From assembly GCA_963842155.1 (NCBI GenBank), contig CAWJFP010000036.1, positions 124,001 through 188,000 on the forward strand: a DNA stretch of 64,000 nucleotides, in the 5' to 3' direction. The notes beneath the pieces are model-generated. The model saw only the letters and a list, made by a program, of their open reading frames with translations. It did no database searches and was not told the origin of the DNA. The stretch's first letter is position 1. Each line of letters starts with the position of its first letter. Source of the DNA: CAWJFP01 sp963842155 (GTDB lineage: Bacteria > Pseudomonadota > Alphaproteobacteria > JACZXZ01). This document shows, piece after piece, positions 1-7,725 of this stretch. The position numbers and the translations under genes were made by a program.

Positions 1-853
1 CGGCGATCTGATCTTCGATCTCATGCCGCGCGAAGACCGCCGTCGGGCCGCGCACCAGCTCGCAAGCGACCGTCTCGCCGAGCCCATGTCGGGCGAGCCA
101 GGCTTGCGCCTGCCGCAGGACCGGGCGGCTGTCGCAAAACATCCGCCGCAGGGAAGGACCGGCATGATCACGCAGGACGCGCGCCAACGCCTCCTCTTCG
201 GCGAGGATCGACGCCGGCGCCCGCGCGCCGCGCGCCCGCTCCAACAGCTCGCGCCAACGCGCGCGCAGGGCATCCAGCTCGGCCGCCAAGACTTGTTCGG
301 GCGCGCCCTGCGCCGCAGTACGCACAGTGACCGCTTCGCCCGGCGCAAGCAACGGCGCGAGCGCCGCTTCCAGACGCTTCCGCTCCTCGGCGCGCTCGAT
401 CCGCCGCGAGACCGCGATGCCCGACGCGCCCGGCCGCAATACCACGAAATGACCGGGGAGCGCGATCCGGGCGGAAAGCGTCGGGCCCTTGTCGCCGATA
501 GCGTCCTTGGCGATCTGGACCAGCAGCGCATCGCCTTCGGCGAGGAGCCGGGAGATGGCGGCGTCCCGCGAGGGCTCGGCAGCGCGCAACGGGCCTCCTT
601 CGGCGCTCAAGGCTCCGCTCGCGGCACCGGCGGCGAGGAAGCCCGCGCGCTCGAGCCCCAGCTCGACGAAAGCGGCATCGATGGAGGGCGCAAGCTTGGC
701 CACGCGGCCGAGATAGATATTGCCGACGAGGCTGCCGCCGGAGGCGCGCTCCAGCTGCAGCTCGACGAGGCGACCCTCCGCCACGAGCGCGATGCGCGTC
801 TCGCCGGGCGAGCTATTGACCAGGATCTCGTCGATGGCGCTCGAGGCGCTCAT
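1..853 (-). CDS. rng: Ribonuclease E/G family protein, N-terminal part (runs off the window)
   Basis: Translating the minus strand from the ATG at 853 gives an open frame to the window edge. It starts MSASSAIDEILVNSSPGETR and continues with the RNase E/G signature of an early S1-like segment (GNIYLGRVAKLAPSIDAAFV). The family endonucleolytically processes rRNA and mRNA. About 284 residues are visible; the catalytic and zinc-link regions lie outside. The start overlaps the maf stop by 4 bp (ATGA), which indicates translational coupling in the operon. It is shorter and less acidic than a degradosome RNase E, so RNase G or the alphaproteobacterial short form is more likely. Family membership is clear from the sequence; the G versus E subtype is inferred. 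Confidence 0.85.
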   Translation of the reverse strand, partial: MSASSAIDEILVNSSPGETRIALVAEGRLVELQLERASGGSLVGNIYLGRVAKLAPSIDAAFVELGLERAGFLAAGAASGALSAEGGPLRAAEPSRDAAISRLLAEGDALLVQIAKDAIGDKGPTLSARIALPGHFVVLRPGASGIAVSRRIERAEERKRLEAALAPLLAPGEAVTVRTAAQGAPEQVLAAELDALRARWRELLERARGARAPASILAEEEALARVLRDHAGPSLRRMFCDSRPVLRQAQAWLARHGLGETVACELVRGPTAVFARHEIEDQIA

Positions 854-1416
854 CGATAGCCGGCGCCGTGAAGCAGCGCCGCCGTCTCGTAAAGCGGCAA
901 TCCGACGATATTGGAATAGGAGCCGCTGATGGCGCGCACGAAGGCCGCCGCCCGGCCCTGGATGGCATAGCCGCCGGCCTTGTCGTGCCATTCGCGCGAT
1001 GCCAGATACGCGTCGACCTCGCGCGGCGTGAGCCGCTTGAAGCTCACGATGGTGACGACCATGCGGGAGGCGATCTTGTCGCCGGCAATTAGCGCGACGC
1101 CGCCATAGACGCGGTGCCGTCGGCCCGAGAGCAGGGCCAGGCAACGCCGCGCGGTCGCCTCGTCGAGCGCCTTGGGGAGGATACGCCGCCCGCAGGCGAC
1201 GACCGTGTCGGCGCCGAGGACGAAGTCTTGCGGATGGCGTAGGGCGACCGCTTCCGCCTTCCCCGCCGCGAGACGGGCGGCATGGGCGCGCGGCAGCTCG
1301 CGCGGCAAGACCGTCTCGTCGAGCGCGGCCGGCGCGACGAGATCGGGTTCAATGCCGATCTGGCGCAGAAGCTCGAGCCGTCGCGGCGACGCGGAGGCAA
1401 GAATCAAGCGCGTCAT
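850..1416 (-). CDS. maf: Maf family nucleotide pyrophosphatase
   Basis: The 188-residue product begins MTRLILASASPRRLELLRQI, the canonical Maf start with the nucleotide-binding SxSPRR motif. It continues with ADTVV and a late GxYxNxxGLPL-type segment (SGSYSNIVGLPLYE). Maf proteins hydrolyse non-canonical or modified nucleoside triphosphates to monophosphates in the cytoplasm (house-cleaning, septum-related). The length is normal for the family. It lies between infA and the RNase gene in a minus-strand operon and overlaps the RNase start by 4 bp. A longer in-frame reading exists upstream only because infA is frameshifted into this frame; the true start is at 1416. Confidence 0.95.
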   Translation of the reverse strand: MTRLILASASPRRLELLRQIGIEPDLVAPAALDETVLPRELPRAHAARLAAGKAEAVALRHPQDFVLGADTVVACGRRILPKALDEATARRCLALLSGRRHRVYGGVALIAGDKIASRMVVTIVSFKRLTPREVDAYLASREWHDKAGGYAIQGRAAAFVRAISGSYSNIVGLPLYETAALLHGAGYR

Positions 1417-1442
1417 CGCCCGAGCCCTCCGGCCCCGGCGGA

Positions 1443-1662
1443 TTATTTGAAGCGGAAGGTAATGCGCCCCTTGGTGAGATCGTAGGGCGTCATCTCGACA
1501 TTCACCCGGTCGCCCGCGAGGACGCGGATGCGGTTCTTGCGCATCTTGCCCGAGGTATGAGCGAGAAATCTCATGCTCGTTGTCGAGCTTCACGCGAAAC
1601 ATCGCGTTCGGCAGCAGCTCGGTGACCGTCCCCGAAACTTCGATCAGATCTTCTTTCGCCAT
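1443..1662 (-). CDS. infA: Translation initiation factor IF-1, frameshifted
   Basis: The first part reads MAKEDLIEVSGTVTELLPNA and ends near DNEHEI. The next codons leave the IF-1 frame. In another frame the expected remainder follows (AHTSGKMRKNRIRVLAGDRV to ITFRFK and a stop at 1443). The locus is 220 nt, exactly one base more than the 72-codon gene, and the extra base sits at an AAA/TTT run around 1566-1568. IF-1 is an essential OB-fold protein that occupies the ribosomal A site during initiation, so a genuine null allele is implausible unless another copy exists. I read this as a sequence error. The gene sits upstream of maf in the operon. Confidence 0.9.
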
Positions 1663-1750
1663 GCCCCCTCGCAAACCATGTCCGGCGGGGTGAAGATGCG
1701 TTCAAGACCCTGACCGGTCAAGGCATTTCAGCGAATTTCGCACCGTCCCC

Positions 1751-2194
1751 TCATACCACCGGCGCCAGCGTCGGGGGGAAGCGGGCCATGATCCGCGCCA
1801 TGAGCTGGTCGCGCACCTGGCGATAGGCCTCGAGACGCTGCTCGCGGCTTCCTTCCAGGACGCTCGGGTCGAGCGTCGGCCAGTATTCGACGTCGCAGGC
1901 CATGGTGCGCGTCAGCTCGACGGCCGAGTGCTGGGCCTCGGGCGAGAGGCTGACGATGACATCGAAGAAGCTGTCCTGCAGCTCCTCGAAGCTGCGCGCG
2001 CGATGGCCCTCGATCGAGAGCCCGATTTCCTCCATCACGGCGATGGCGAAGGGATCGGGCTCGCCCGGGCGCACGCCGACCGAGGCGGTGAAGATGCGGC
2101 GCGGATGCAGATGGCGCAGAATGGCCTCGGCCATGGGCGAGCGGATGGTGTTTCGGTTGCAGGCGAACAGCACGCTTGACGGCAGCTCCGCCAT
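1751..2194 (-). CDS. Low-molecular-weight protein tyrosine phosphatase family protein
   Basis: The 147-residue protein has near its N terminus a phosphatase P-loop of the CX5R type (CNRNTIRS, about residues 11-18), preceded by a short beta strand (SSVLFA). A DP pair follows late in the chain (TLDPS). This matches the low-molecular-weight phosphatase/arsenate reductase fold. In alphaproteobacteria a member of this family commonly sits between the UPF0262 gene and infA, as here. The substrate is unknown: arsenate reductase is an alternative name, but no ars genes are nearby. It starts 4 bp after the UPF0262 stop. Confidence 0.85.
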   Translation of the reverse strand: MAELPSSVLFACNRNTIRSPMAEAILRHLHPRRIFTASVGVRPGEPDPFAIAVMEEIGLSIEGHRARSFEELQDSFFDVIVSLSPEAQHSAVELTRTMACDVEYWPTLDPSVLEGSREQRLEAYRQVRDQLMARIMARFPPTLAPVV

Positions 2195-2198
2195 AGGG

Positions 2199-2684
2199 TC
2201 AGCCCCGGACGTGGAGCACGCAGATGAGGGTGAACAGCCGTCGCGCCGTGTTCAGATCGAGCTCGACCTTGTCGGCGAGGCGCTCGCGCAGGAGCTCCGA
2301 GCCCTCGTTGTGGAGCGCGCGGCGCCCCATGTCGATGGCCTCGATCTGCGAAGGCGTGGCGCTGCGGATTGCCTGGAAATAGCTCTCGCAGACGGTGAAA
2401 TAGTCCTTGATGAGCTTGCGGAACGGCAGGATGGGCAGGATCAGTTTGCCGAGCGGCTTTTCCTGCTCGTCATGGATGGCGAGCACGAGACGGCTTTCCT
2501 CGATCGAGAGCCGCAGCACGTAAGGTCCGCGATAATCGCCGACGGGGGCGAATTTATTGTCCTCGAGCAGATCGAAGATGGCGATCGCGCGCTCATGCTC
2601 GACCTCGGGACTGCGGCGGACGACGCTGCGCTCATCGAGATGGATCTGAACGATGCGCGCGTCCTGCCCTTTCTGCGCGGCCAC
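2199..2684 (-). CDS. UPF0262 family protein
   Basis: The 161-residue soluble protein reads RIVQIHLDERSVVRRSPEVE near the start, then an FRKLIKDYF segment and CESYFQAI. This is the pattern of the uncharacterised alphaproteobacterial family UPF0262. No signal peptide or membrane segment is visible. It starts 10 bp after hisD ends and is followed 4 bp later by the phosphatase gene, so it is co-transcribed with hisD. The function is not known; conservation of the neighbourhood suggests a housekeeping role. Confidence 0.85.
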   Translation of the reverse strand: MAAQKGQDARIVQIHLDERSVVRRSPEVEHERAIAIFDLLEDNKFAPVGDYRGPYVLRLSIEESRLVLAIHDEQEKPLGKLILPILPFRKLIKDYFTVCESYFQAIRSATPSQIEAIDMGRRALHNEGSELLRERLADKVELDLNTARRLFTLICVLHVRG

Positions 2685-2694
2685 TCCGGGGCCC

Positions 2695-4002
2695 CTAGCG
2701 CGTCTTGCCGTGGAGCCGGAGGGAGACCGAGAGCGCGTGGGCGCCGAGCCCCTCCGCCTCGGCCAGCGCGGCCGCCGCGGGCCCGACCGTCGCGAGCGCG
2801 CGCGCGTCGCAGCCGAGGACCGAGCTGCGTTTCATGAAATCGAGCAGGCCGAGCCCCGAGGAATAGCGGGCGCTGCGTCCCGTCGGCAGCACATGGCTCG
2901 GGCCGCCGACATAATCGCCCACGGCCTCGGGCGTGTGGCGACCGAGGAAGACCGCGCCGACGTTGCTAATGCGCTTCAGGAGCGCCTCGGGATCGGCCAC
3001 CGCCAGCTCCATATGCTCGGGCGCGATGCGGTCGGCGAGCGGGGCCGCGTCGGCGAGCGCCTTGACGACGACGATGGCGCCATGACGCCGCCAGCTCGCG
3101 CCGGCGATGGCCTTGCGGCTCAGCCTGCGCAGCAGACGCGCGAACGCGGCGGCGACCTCGTCGCCGAACGCCGCATCGTCGGTGATGAGGATGGATTGCG
3201 CCGCCTCGTCATGCTCGGCCTGCGACAGGAGATCGGCGGCGATCCAATCGGGATTGTTGTCCTTGTCGGCGATCACCAGAATCTCGGAGGGGCCGGCGAT
3301 CATGTCGATGCCGACCATGCCGAAGACCTGCCGCTTTGCCGCCGCGACATAGGCGTTGCCGGGGCCGACGATCTTGTCGACGGGCGCGATCGTCTTGGTG
3401 CCGTAGGCGAGGGCGGCGATAGCCTGGGCGCCGCCGACGCGGTAGATCTCCTCGATGCCCATGAGCCGCGCGGCGGCGAGGACGAGCGGGTTTATGAGCC
3501 CCGAGGGCGCGGGCACGGTCATGACGATGCGCTCGACGCCGGCGACGCGCGCCGGCACGGCGCTCATCAGGACCGAACTCGGATAGGCGGCCTTGCCGCC
3601 CGGCACATAGATGCCGATCGAGCCGATGGCGCGCCAACGGAAGCCGAGCCGCACGCCGGCGGCGTCGCGATAGTCCTGGTCGACAGGCAGCTGGCGGCGG
3701 TGATAGGCCTCGATGCGCTCCGCGGCGAAATGGAGCGCGTCGAGCGTGCCGATCTCGCAGCGCTGCATCGCCTCCTCGACCTCGCGCGCGGTCACGCGCA
3801 TGCCGCGCGGGGTCAGCGCCAGGCGATCGAAGCGCTTGGTGTAGGCAAGCACCGCCTTGTCGCCGCGGCGCCGGACGGCGGCGACAATGGCGGCGACCGC
3901 GCCGTCGACATTCGCCTCCGCCGCGCGCTTCCGCGCCAGCATGCGGGCGAAGCCGCGCTCGAAGCCGGGCTTGCGCGCGTCGAGCCTAAGCGGCACGGCC
4001 AA
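2695..4002 (-). CDS. hisD: Histidinol dehydrogenase
   Basis: The 435-residue protein matches HisD along its full length. It carries the GGKAAYPSSVLMSAVPARVA segment, the VGPGNAYVAAAKRQVFG signature and GPSEI, and the zinc and catalytic region around SQAEHDE and the PEHMEL/GPSHVLPT motifs. It catalyses the last two NAD-dependent oxidations from L-histidinol to L-histidine in the cytoplasm. Its first 17 bp overlap the 3' end of hisG, which implies translational coupling. The remaining his genes are elsewhere. Confidence 0.97.
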   Translation of the reverse strand: MAVPLRLDARKPGFERGFARMLARKRAAEANVDGAVAAIVAAVRRRGDKAVLAYTKRFDRLALTPRGMRVTAREVEEAMQRCEIGTLDALHFAAERIEAYHRRQLPVDQDYRDAAGVRLGFRWRAIGSIGIYVPGGKAAYPSSVLMSAVPARVAGVERIVMTVPAPSGLINPLVLAAARLMGIEEIYRVGGAQAIAALAYGTKTIAPVDKIVGPGNAYVAAAKRQVFGMVGIDMIAGPSEILVIADKDNNPDWIAADLLSQAEHDEAAQSILITDDAAFGDEVAAAFARLLRRLSRKAIAGASWRRHGAIVVVKALADAAPLADRIAPEHMELAVADPEALLKRISNVGAVFLGRHTPEAVGDYVGGPSHVLPTGRSARYSSGLGLLDFMKRSSVLGCDARALATVGPAAAALAEAEGLGAHALSVSLRLHGKTR

Positions 4003-4681
4003 GTTCCTCGGCCGCGCGCCGGAAACGCGCGATGAAGGCGCCGACCTCCTCGGGCCGCGTCTTGAGCGCGGCGCGATTGACGATGAGCCGCGAGGTGATC
4101 TCGGCGATGCGCTCGACCTCGACGAGGCCGTTGGCCTTGAGCGTCTGGCCTGTCGAGACCAGATCGACGATGCGGCGGCAAAGCCCCAGGCGCGGCGCCA
4201 GCTCCATGGCGCCCGAGAGCTTGACGCATTCCGCCTGCACGCCGCGCGCGGCGAAATGGCGCCGCGTGATCTCCGGATATTTCGTCGCGACGCGGACGTG
4301 GCTCCAGCGACGGGGATCGTCGCGCTTCACCAGCTCGGCCGGCTCGGCGACGGCGAGGTGGCATTTCCCTATGCCGAGATCGAGCGGCGCATAGATCTCG
4401 GGATAATCGAACTCCATCAGCACGTCGCGGCCGCAGACGCCGACCTGGGCCGCGTTGAAGGCGACGAAGGTGGCGACGTCGAAGCTGCGCACGCGGATGA
4501 GGCTCAGCCGCGGATCGTTCGTCTCGAAGCGAAGCTGACGCGAATCCGGATCGGCGAAGGCGTGCTCGGGCTCGATGCCGGCGCGCGCGAAAAGCGGCCC
4601 GAGCTCGGTCGCAATGCGCCCCTTGGGCACCGCCAAGACCAGGCCCTCGCCACTCGATAGGTTCATCTCCGCTCGATCCAT
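3986..4681 (-). CDS. hisG: ATP phosphoribosyltransferase, short form
   Basis: The product (231 residues from the ATG at 4681; an internal ATG at 4666 is also possible) contains LVLAVPKGRI, the DVLMEFDYPEIYAPLDLGIG region and the PRPP-binding LVSTGQTLKANGL. It catalyses the first committed step of histidine synthesis, ATP plus PRPP to phosphoribosyl-ATP. The length is that of the short HisG class, which lacks the C-terminal regulatory domain and normally works with HisZ; no hisZ is in the window. It sits 2 bp after the DUF2948 gene and overlaps hisD. The open frame extends further upstream but loses all similarity there. Confidence 0.95.
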   Translation of the reverse strand: MDRAEMNLSSGEGLVLAVPKGRIATELGPLFARAGIEPEHAFADPDSRQLRFETNDPRLSLIRVRSFDVATFVAFNAAQVGVCGRDVLMEFDYPEIYAPLDLGIGKCHLAVAEPAELVKRDDPRRWSHVRVATKYPEITRRHFAARGVQAECVKLSGAMELAPRLGLCRRIVDLVSTGQTLKANGLVEVERIAEITSRLIVNRAALKTRPEEVGAFIARFRRAAEELGRAA

Positions 4682-4683
4682 TG

Positions 4684-5133
4684 CTATTCCACGAGGTGAC
4701 GCGGCCGCCAGCGCGTAGGCCAAGGCTCGCCGAAATCGCGCAGCTCGCAGCGGATACGGTCCAGCTCGAGGCGGATGCGGCCGCCCCCGGCGAAGACGAG
4801 CAGCACCGTCACGGCCCCCGCCTTGTCCGACTCCGCTACCATCAGCGCCAGCAGCTCGAGCGGCCGATCCCGTCGCGACTGGTCCATTCCCCGCAAGCTT
4901 ACCGCGCGCACCTCGTGGAATGTTATGGCGCAGGCGATGCGCTCGAATACCGCTTCCGCGGCCGAGCCGGCCTCGCAAGCCTCCCAGCGAAAACGGTTGA
5001 CCGCCATCACGAACTGCCTTGCCGGGCGGTCGTAGCGCATATCGGCGAGCGGCACCAATGAGTCCTGGAGACAGCTCGAGATGACCGAAAGGTCCTCCGC
5101 ATCCTCCGCGCGCAGCTGCAAGGGCTCGCCCAT
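4684..5133 (-). CDS. DUF2948 family protein
   Basis: The 149-residue protein starts MGEPLQLRAEDAEDLSVISS and continues with SCLQDSLVPLADMRYDR and an FRWE segment, the pattern of DUF2948, a small alphaproteobacterial family next to murA. No catalytic motif is obvious. It lies 20 bp after the murA stop and 2 bp before hisG. I chose the ATG at 5133 because the upstream extension in this frame runs into murA. The function is unknown. Confidence 0.85.
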   Translation of the reverse strand: MGEPLQLRAEDAEDLSVISSCLQDSLVPLADMRYDRPARQFVMAVNRFRWEACEAGSAAEAVFERIACAITFHEVRAVSLRGMDQSRRDRPLELLALMVAESDKAGAVTVLLVFAGGGRIRLELDRIRCELRDFGEPWPTRWRPRHLVE

Positions 5134-5153
5134 TCGCACTTGCCCCGATCCGG

Positions 5154-6440
5154 CTATTCCTTGATCCGCTCGATCTCGGCGCCGCACGCGGCGAGCTTCT
5201 CCTCCAGGCGCTCATAGCCACGGTCGAGATGATAGACGCGGTTGAGGATCGTCTCGCCTTCGGCTGCCAACCCGGCGAGCACGAGGGAGACCGAGGCGCG
5301 CAAGTCGGTCGCCATGACCGGCGCGCCCGAGAGCCGCGCCACGCCGCGCACGATCGCCGAGGTGCCGTGGAGATTGATGTTCGCCCCCATCCGCATGAGC
5401 TCGGGAACATGCATGAAGCGGTTCTCGAAGATCGTCTCGGTCATCATGGCGGCCCCTTGCGCGGTCGCCATCAGCGCCATGGTCTGCGCCTGGAGATCGG
5501 TTGGAAAGCCGGGGAAAGGCTCGGTCATCACATCGACGCCGGTGAGCGCGCCGTTGGCGCGCTTGACCTTGATGCCCTGGTTGGTCTCCTCGAGCGAGAC
5601 GCCGGCCGCGCGCAATGTCTCGGCGACCGCGCCGATGAGCTCGAGCCGGCCGCCGATGAGCTCGAGCTCGCCATCGGTGATCGCCGCCGCGATGGCATAG
5701 GTGCCGAGCTCGATACGATCGGCGATGATCTCGTGATGGGCGCCATGGAGACGCTCCTTGCCGCGCACCCGCAAGGTCTCGCTCCCGGCGCCGTCGATCT
5801 CGGCGCCCATCGCGATGAGGCATCGCGCCAGGTCGGCGACCTCGGGCTCGCGCGCCGCGTTCTCGATCACCGTCTCGCCCTTGGCGAGGGTGGCCGCCAT
5901 CAGCACCTGCTCGGTGGCGCCGACCGAGATCATGGGGAAGGTGATATGCGCGCCGGAGAGGCCGTGCGGCGCGCGTGCGTTGATATAGCCGCCCTCGAGC
6001 TCGATCTCCGCGCCGAGCGCGGTCAGGCCCTTGAGATGCAGATCGACCGGGCGCGTGCCGATGGCGCAGCCGCCCGGCAGCGAGACCTTCGCCGTCCCGT
6101 AACGCGCGACGAGCGGGCCGAGCACGAGCACCGAGGCGCGCATCTTGCGGACCAGGTCGTAGGATGCGGTGGTGCTGGCGATATTGCGCGCGGTGAGCGA
6201 GAGAGCGCGGCCGGCATGGCCGCCGCCAGGCGCGTTGCCGTTCAATTCGATATCGACGCCGAGCTCGCCGAGCAGCCTCGCCAGCGTGGCGATGTCCACG
6301 AGATGCGGGAGGTTGATCAGGGTGAGCTGGTCGTCGGTCAGGAGACTGGCGGCGAGCAGCGGCAGCGCCGCGTTTTTCGCGCCGCTGACCTGGATGGCGC
6401 CTTTGAGCCTGTTGCCGCCGCGAATGCGGATTCTGTCCAT
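5154..6440 (-). CDS. murA: UDP-N-acetylglucosamine 1-carboxyvinyltransferase
   Basis: The 428-residue protein begins MDRIRIRGGNRLKGAIQVSG and continues with AKNAALPLLAASLL, the MurA N-terminal signature with the KN pair that contacts UDP-GlcNAc. The catalytic loop is GCAIGTRPVDLHLKGL, with the Cys that fosfomycin attacks. The late FPTDLQAQ motif is intact. It transfers enolpyruvate from PEP to UDP-GlcNAc, the first committed step of peptidoglycan synthesis. Length and order are normal for the family. It is the first clear gene of the minus-strand operon running through hisG, hisD and infA. Confidence 0.97.
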   Translation of the reverse strand: MDRIRIRGGNRLKGAIQVSGAKNAALPLLAASLLTDDQLTLINLPHLVDIATLARLLGELGVDIELNGNAPGGGHAGRALSLTARNIASTTASYDLVRKMRASVLVLGPLVARYGTAKVSLPGGCAIGTRPVDLHLKGLTALGAEIELEGGYINARAPHGLSGAHITFPMISVGATEQVLMAATLAKGETVIENAAREPEVADLARCLIAMGAEIDGAGSETLRVRGKERLHGAHHEIIADRIELGTYAIAAAITDGELELIGGRLELIGAVAETLRAAGVSLEETNQGIKVKRANGALTGVDVMTEPFPGFPTDLQAQTMALMATAQGAAMMTETIFENRFMHVPELMRMGANINLHGTSAIVRGVARLSGAPVMATDLRASVSLVLAGLAAEGETILNRVYHLDRGYERLEEKLAACGAEIERIKE

Positions 6441-6563
6441 CGACTTTTCCTGAATGGGCCGCGCGCGATGATGAAGCCCCAGCGCTGACCAGTTGCGCTC
6501 GTTATAGCGGTCGCATGGCGCAAAAAGCTAGGGGGGAAGCGGCTGGGGCCGGCCTCGTCGAGA

Positions 6564-6752
6564 TCAGTCCTCGGACGGGTTCGGCTCTTCGCGGCCGCGG
6601 GCCGCGAGATCGGCTTTGCGCCGGCGCAGATTGTCGCGCAAGGCGCGGGCAAGGCGGGCTTCGCGCTCGCTTCTGCGCGCCGTTCCCGCCGCGCTCAACA
6701 AAGGCCGCCTGGCCTTGGACGGGTCGGGGCGCCTGCGAGCGTCGTCGGTCAT
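6564..6752 (-). CDS. Small basic conserved protein
   Basis: The 62-residue charged protein has a core SEREARLARALRDNLRRRKA. I recognise this type of Arg/Leu-rich short protein as recurring beside murA in alphaproteobacteria. No signal peptide or membrane segment is visible. It lies 123 bp upstream of murA on the same strand and 28 bp after the secreted-protein gene. The core pattern and the strand match support it as a real gene; the function is unknown. Confidence 0.6.
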   Translation of the reverse strand: MTDDARRRPDPSKARRPLLSAAGTARRSEREARLARALRDNLRRRKADLAARGREEPNPSED

Positions 6753-6780
6753 CGCCGTTCGCCCTCAGCCAAGCAGCACC

Positions 6781-7500
6781 TCAAGGCACATCGACCTGCT
6801 CCCGGTTGGCGTTCGCGCCAAGCCGTTCGATGAGCGCCGGCACGATCGCCGAGGCGACGGCATAGGAATCTGGTCGATCGGTGAAGGTTCCGGCGCTGCC
6901 TTGCCAGACCCGGCGCGCGGCGCGGCGATCGTTGACCTCGATATTGACGTGGATCGAGCGGCCCGGAGGCGGCGCGGCCGCCGCGCTCGATTGCGATTTG
7001 TGGCCAAAGAGCGAGTCGGTGAGGTTGGAGAAGACATTGGTCTGGAAATGCGCCTGGTTGGCTTGCGCGGTCGGCGTCATGCCCTCGGTCGGACCCTCGG
7101 TGGCCGCCCCGCCGGCCGCATATCCGCTATTCAACGACGTTCCCGGCAGCGAAGGGCCGCCATTGGGCTCGGTCGCGTAGAACTCGAGCACGATGGGCGC
7201 ATTCTCGTCGACCCGGAAGCCGCGCCCTTCCAGGGCGGCGACGATGTCGGCCTTGAGCCGCTGCGCTTGATCGGTGTCATTGGCCGCCTCGACGGCGATC
7301 GGAATGGTCGGGTCAAGCTCGGCATAGGCCCGCGCGTCGATCGTCACGGCGAGCGGAGGAGACGCTGTCTGGCTGAAAGCAGGGGAGACGAAGCAAAGCA
7401 GCGCTGCCAGGGCGAGCGGCGCGGCATTGAGCGCGCCGCGGCGCTGGCCGACCTCAGAGGGCGGGGCGTCACGGCCAAATCGTTGTGTTTCTTTGCTCAT
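6781..7500 (-). CDS. Secreted or periplasmic protein of unknown function
   Basis: From the ATG at 7500 the protein has a hydrophobic stretch (PLALAALLCFVSPAFSQ) ending in a plausible signal peptidase I site, so export is likely. The mature part, about 190 residues, contains the blocks KADIVAALEGRGF and VEVNDRR-like IEVNDRRAARRVWQGSAG and has a Gly/Ala/Pro-rich middle. The pairing of a beta-strand-like block with a conserved W-Q-G segment resembles small lipoprotein-like envelope proteins, but I do not recognise the family. It is transcribed divergently from the acyl-CoA ligase. Confidence 0.65.
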   Translation of the reverse strand: MSKETQRFGRDAPPSEVGQRRGALNAAPLALAALLCFVSPAFSQTASPPLAVTIDARAYAELDPTIPIAVEAANDTDQAQRLKADIVAALEGRGFRVDENAPIVLEFYATEPNGGPSLPGTSLNSGYAAGGAATEGPTEGMTPTAQANQAHFQTNVFSNLTDSLFGHKSQSSAAAAPPPGRSIHVNIEVNDRRAARRVWQGSAGTFTDRPDSYAVASAIVPALIERLGANANREQVDVP

Positions 7501-7590
7501 GCTGCACCCCATGGGCCCTGAAGCGACCGATTTCTTAGCATTTAGCACGGTCTCGCTTGCCGCGATACCGCGCCGTGCTTGTCGTTTTCT

Positions 7591-7629
7591 TTATTTGGGC
7601 GCGAGGAGGTTCCTTATTTGGGCGCGAGG
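7591..7629. repeat. Two 16-bp direct repeats in the divergent promoter region
   Basis: The 16-bp unit TTATTTGGGCGCGAGG occurs at 7591-7606 and again at 7614-7629, 23 bp apart start to start. It sits between the divergent secreted-protein and acyl-CoA ligase genes, just upstream of a candidate promoter. A tandem operator for a regulator of fatty-acid activation is one reading; a simple local duplication is the other. Confidence 0.7.
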
Positions 7630-7639
7630 GGGGTCGTTT

Positions 7640-7669
7640 TTGACCGATTTTATCGTGACAAGGCATTAT
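7640..7669 (+). promoter_or_regulatory. Candidate sigma-70 promoter of the acyl-CoA ligase gene
   Basis: TTGACC at 7640-7645 and CATTAT at 7664-7669 are separated by 18 bp. The predicted start would be about 50 bp upstream of the ATG at 7726, directly after the 16-bp direct repeats. This is inferred from box similarity only. Confidence 0.4.
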
Positions 7670-7725
7670 CATGGGATTTCGACGCCAACGTAAGGCGACT
7701 GCAATTCGCCGCGAGGCCGGAAGCC

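Noticed and set aside
2653..4035. 460-residue open frame on the plus strand
   Set aside because: It is antisense to hisD; its product is Arg/Ala/Asp-rich without motifs, as expected for the complement of a GC-rich gene.
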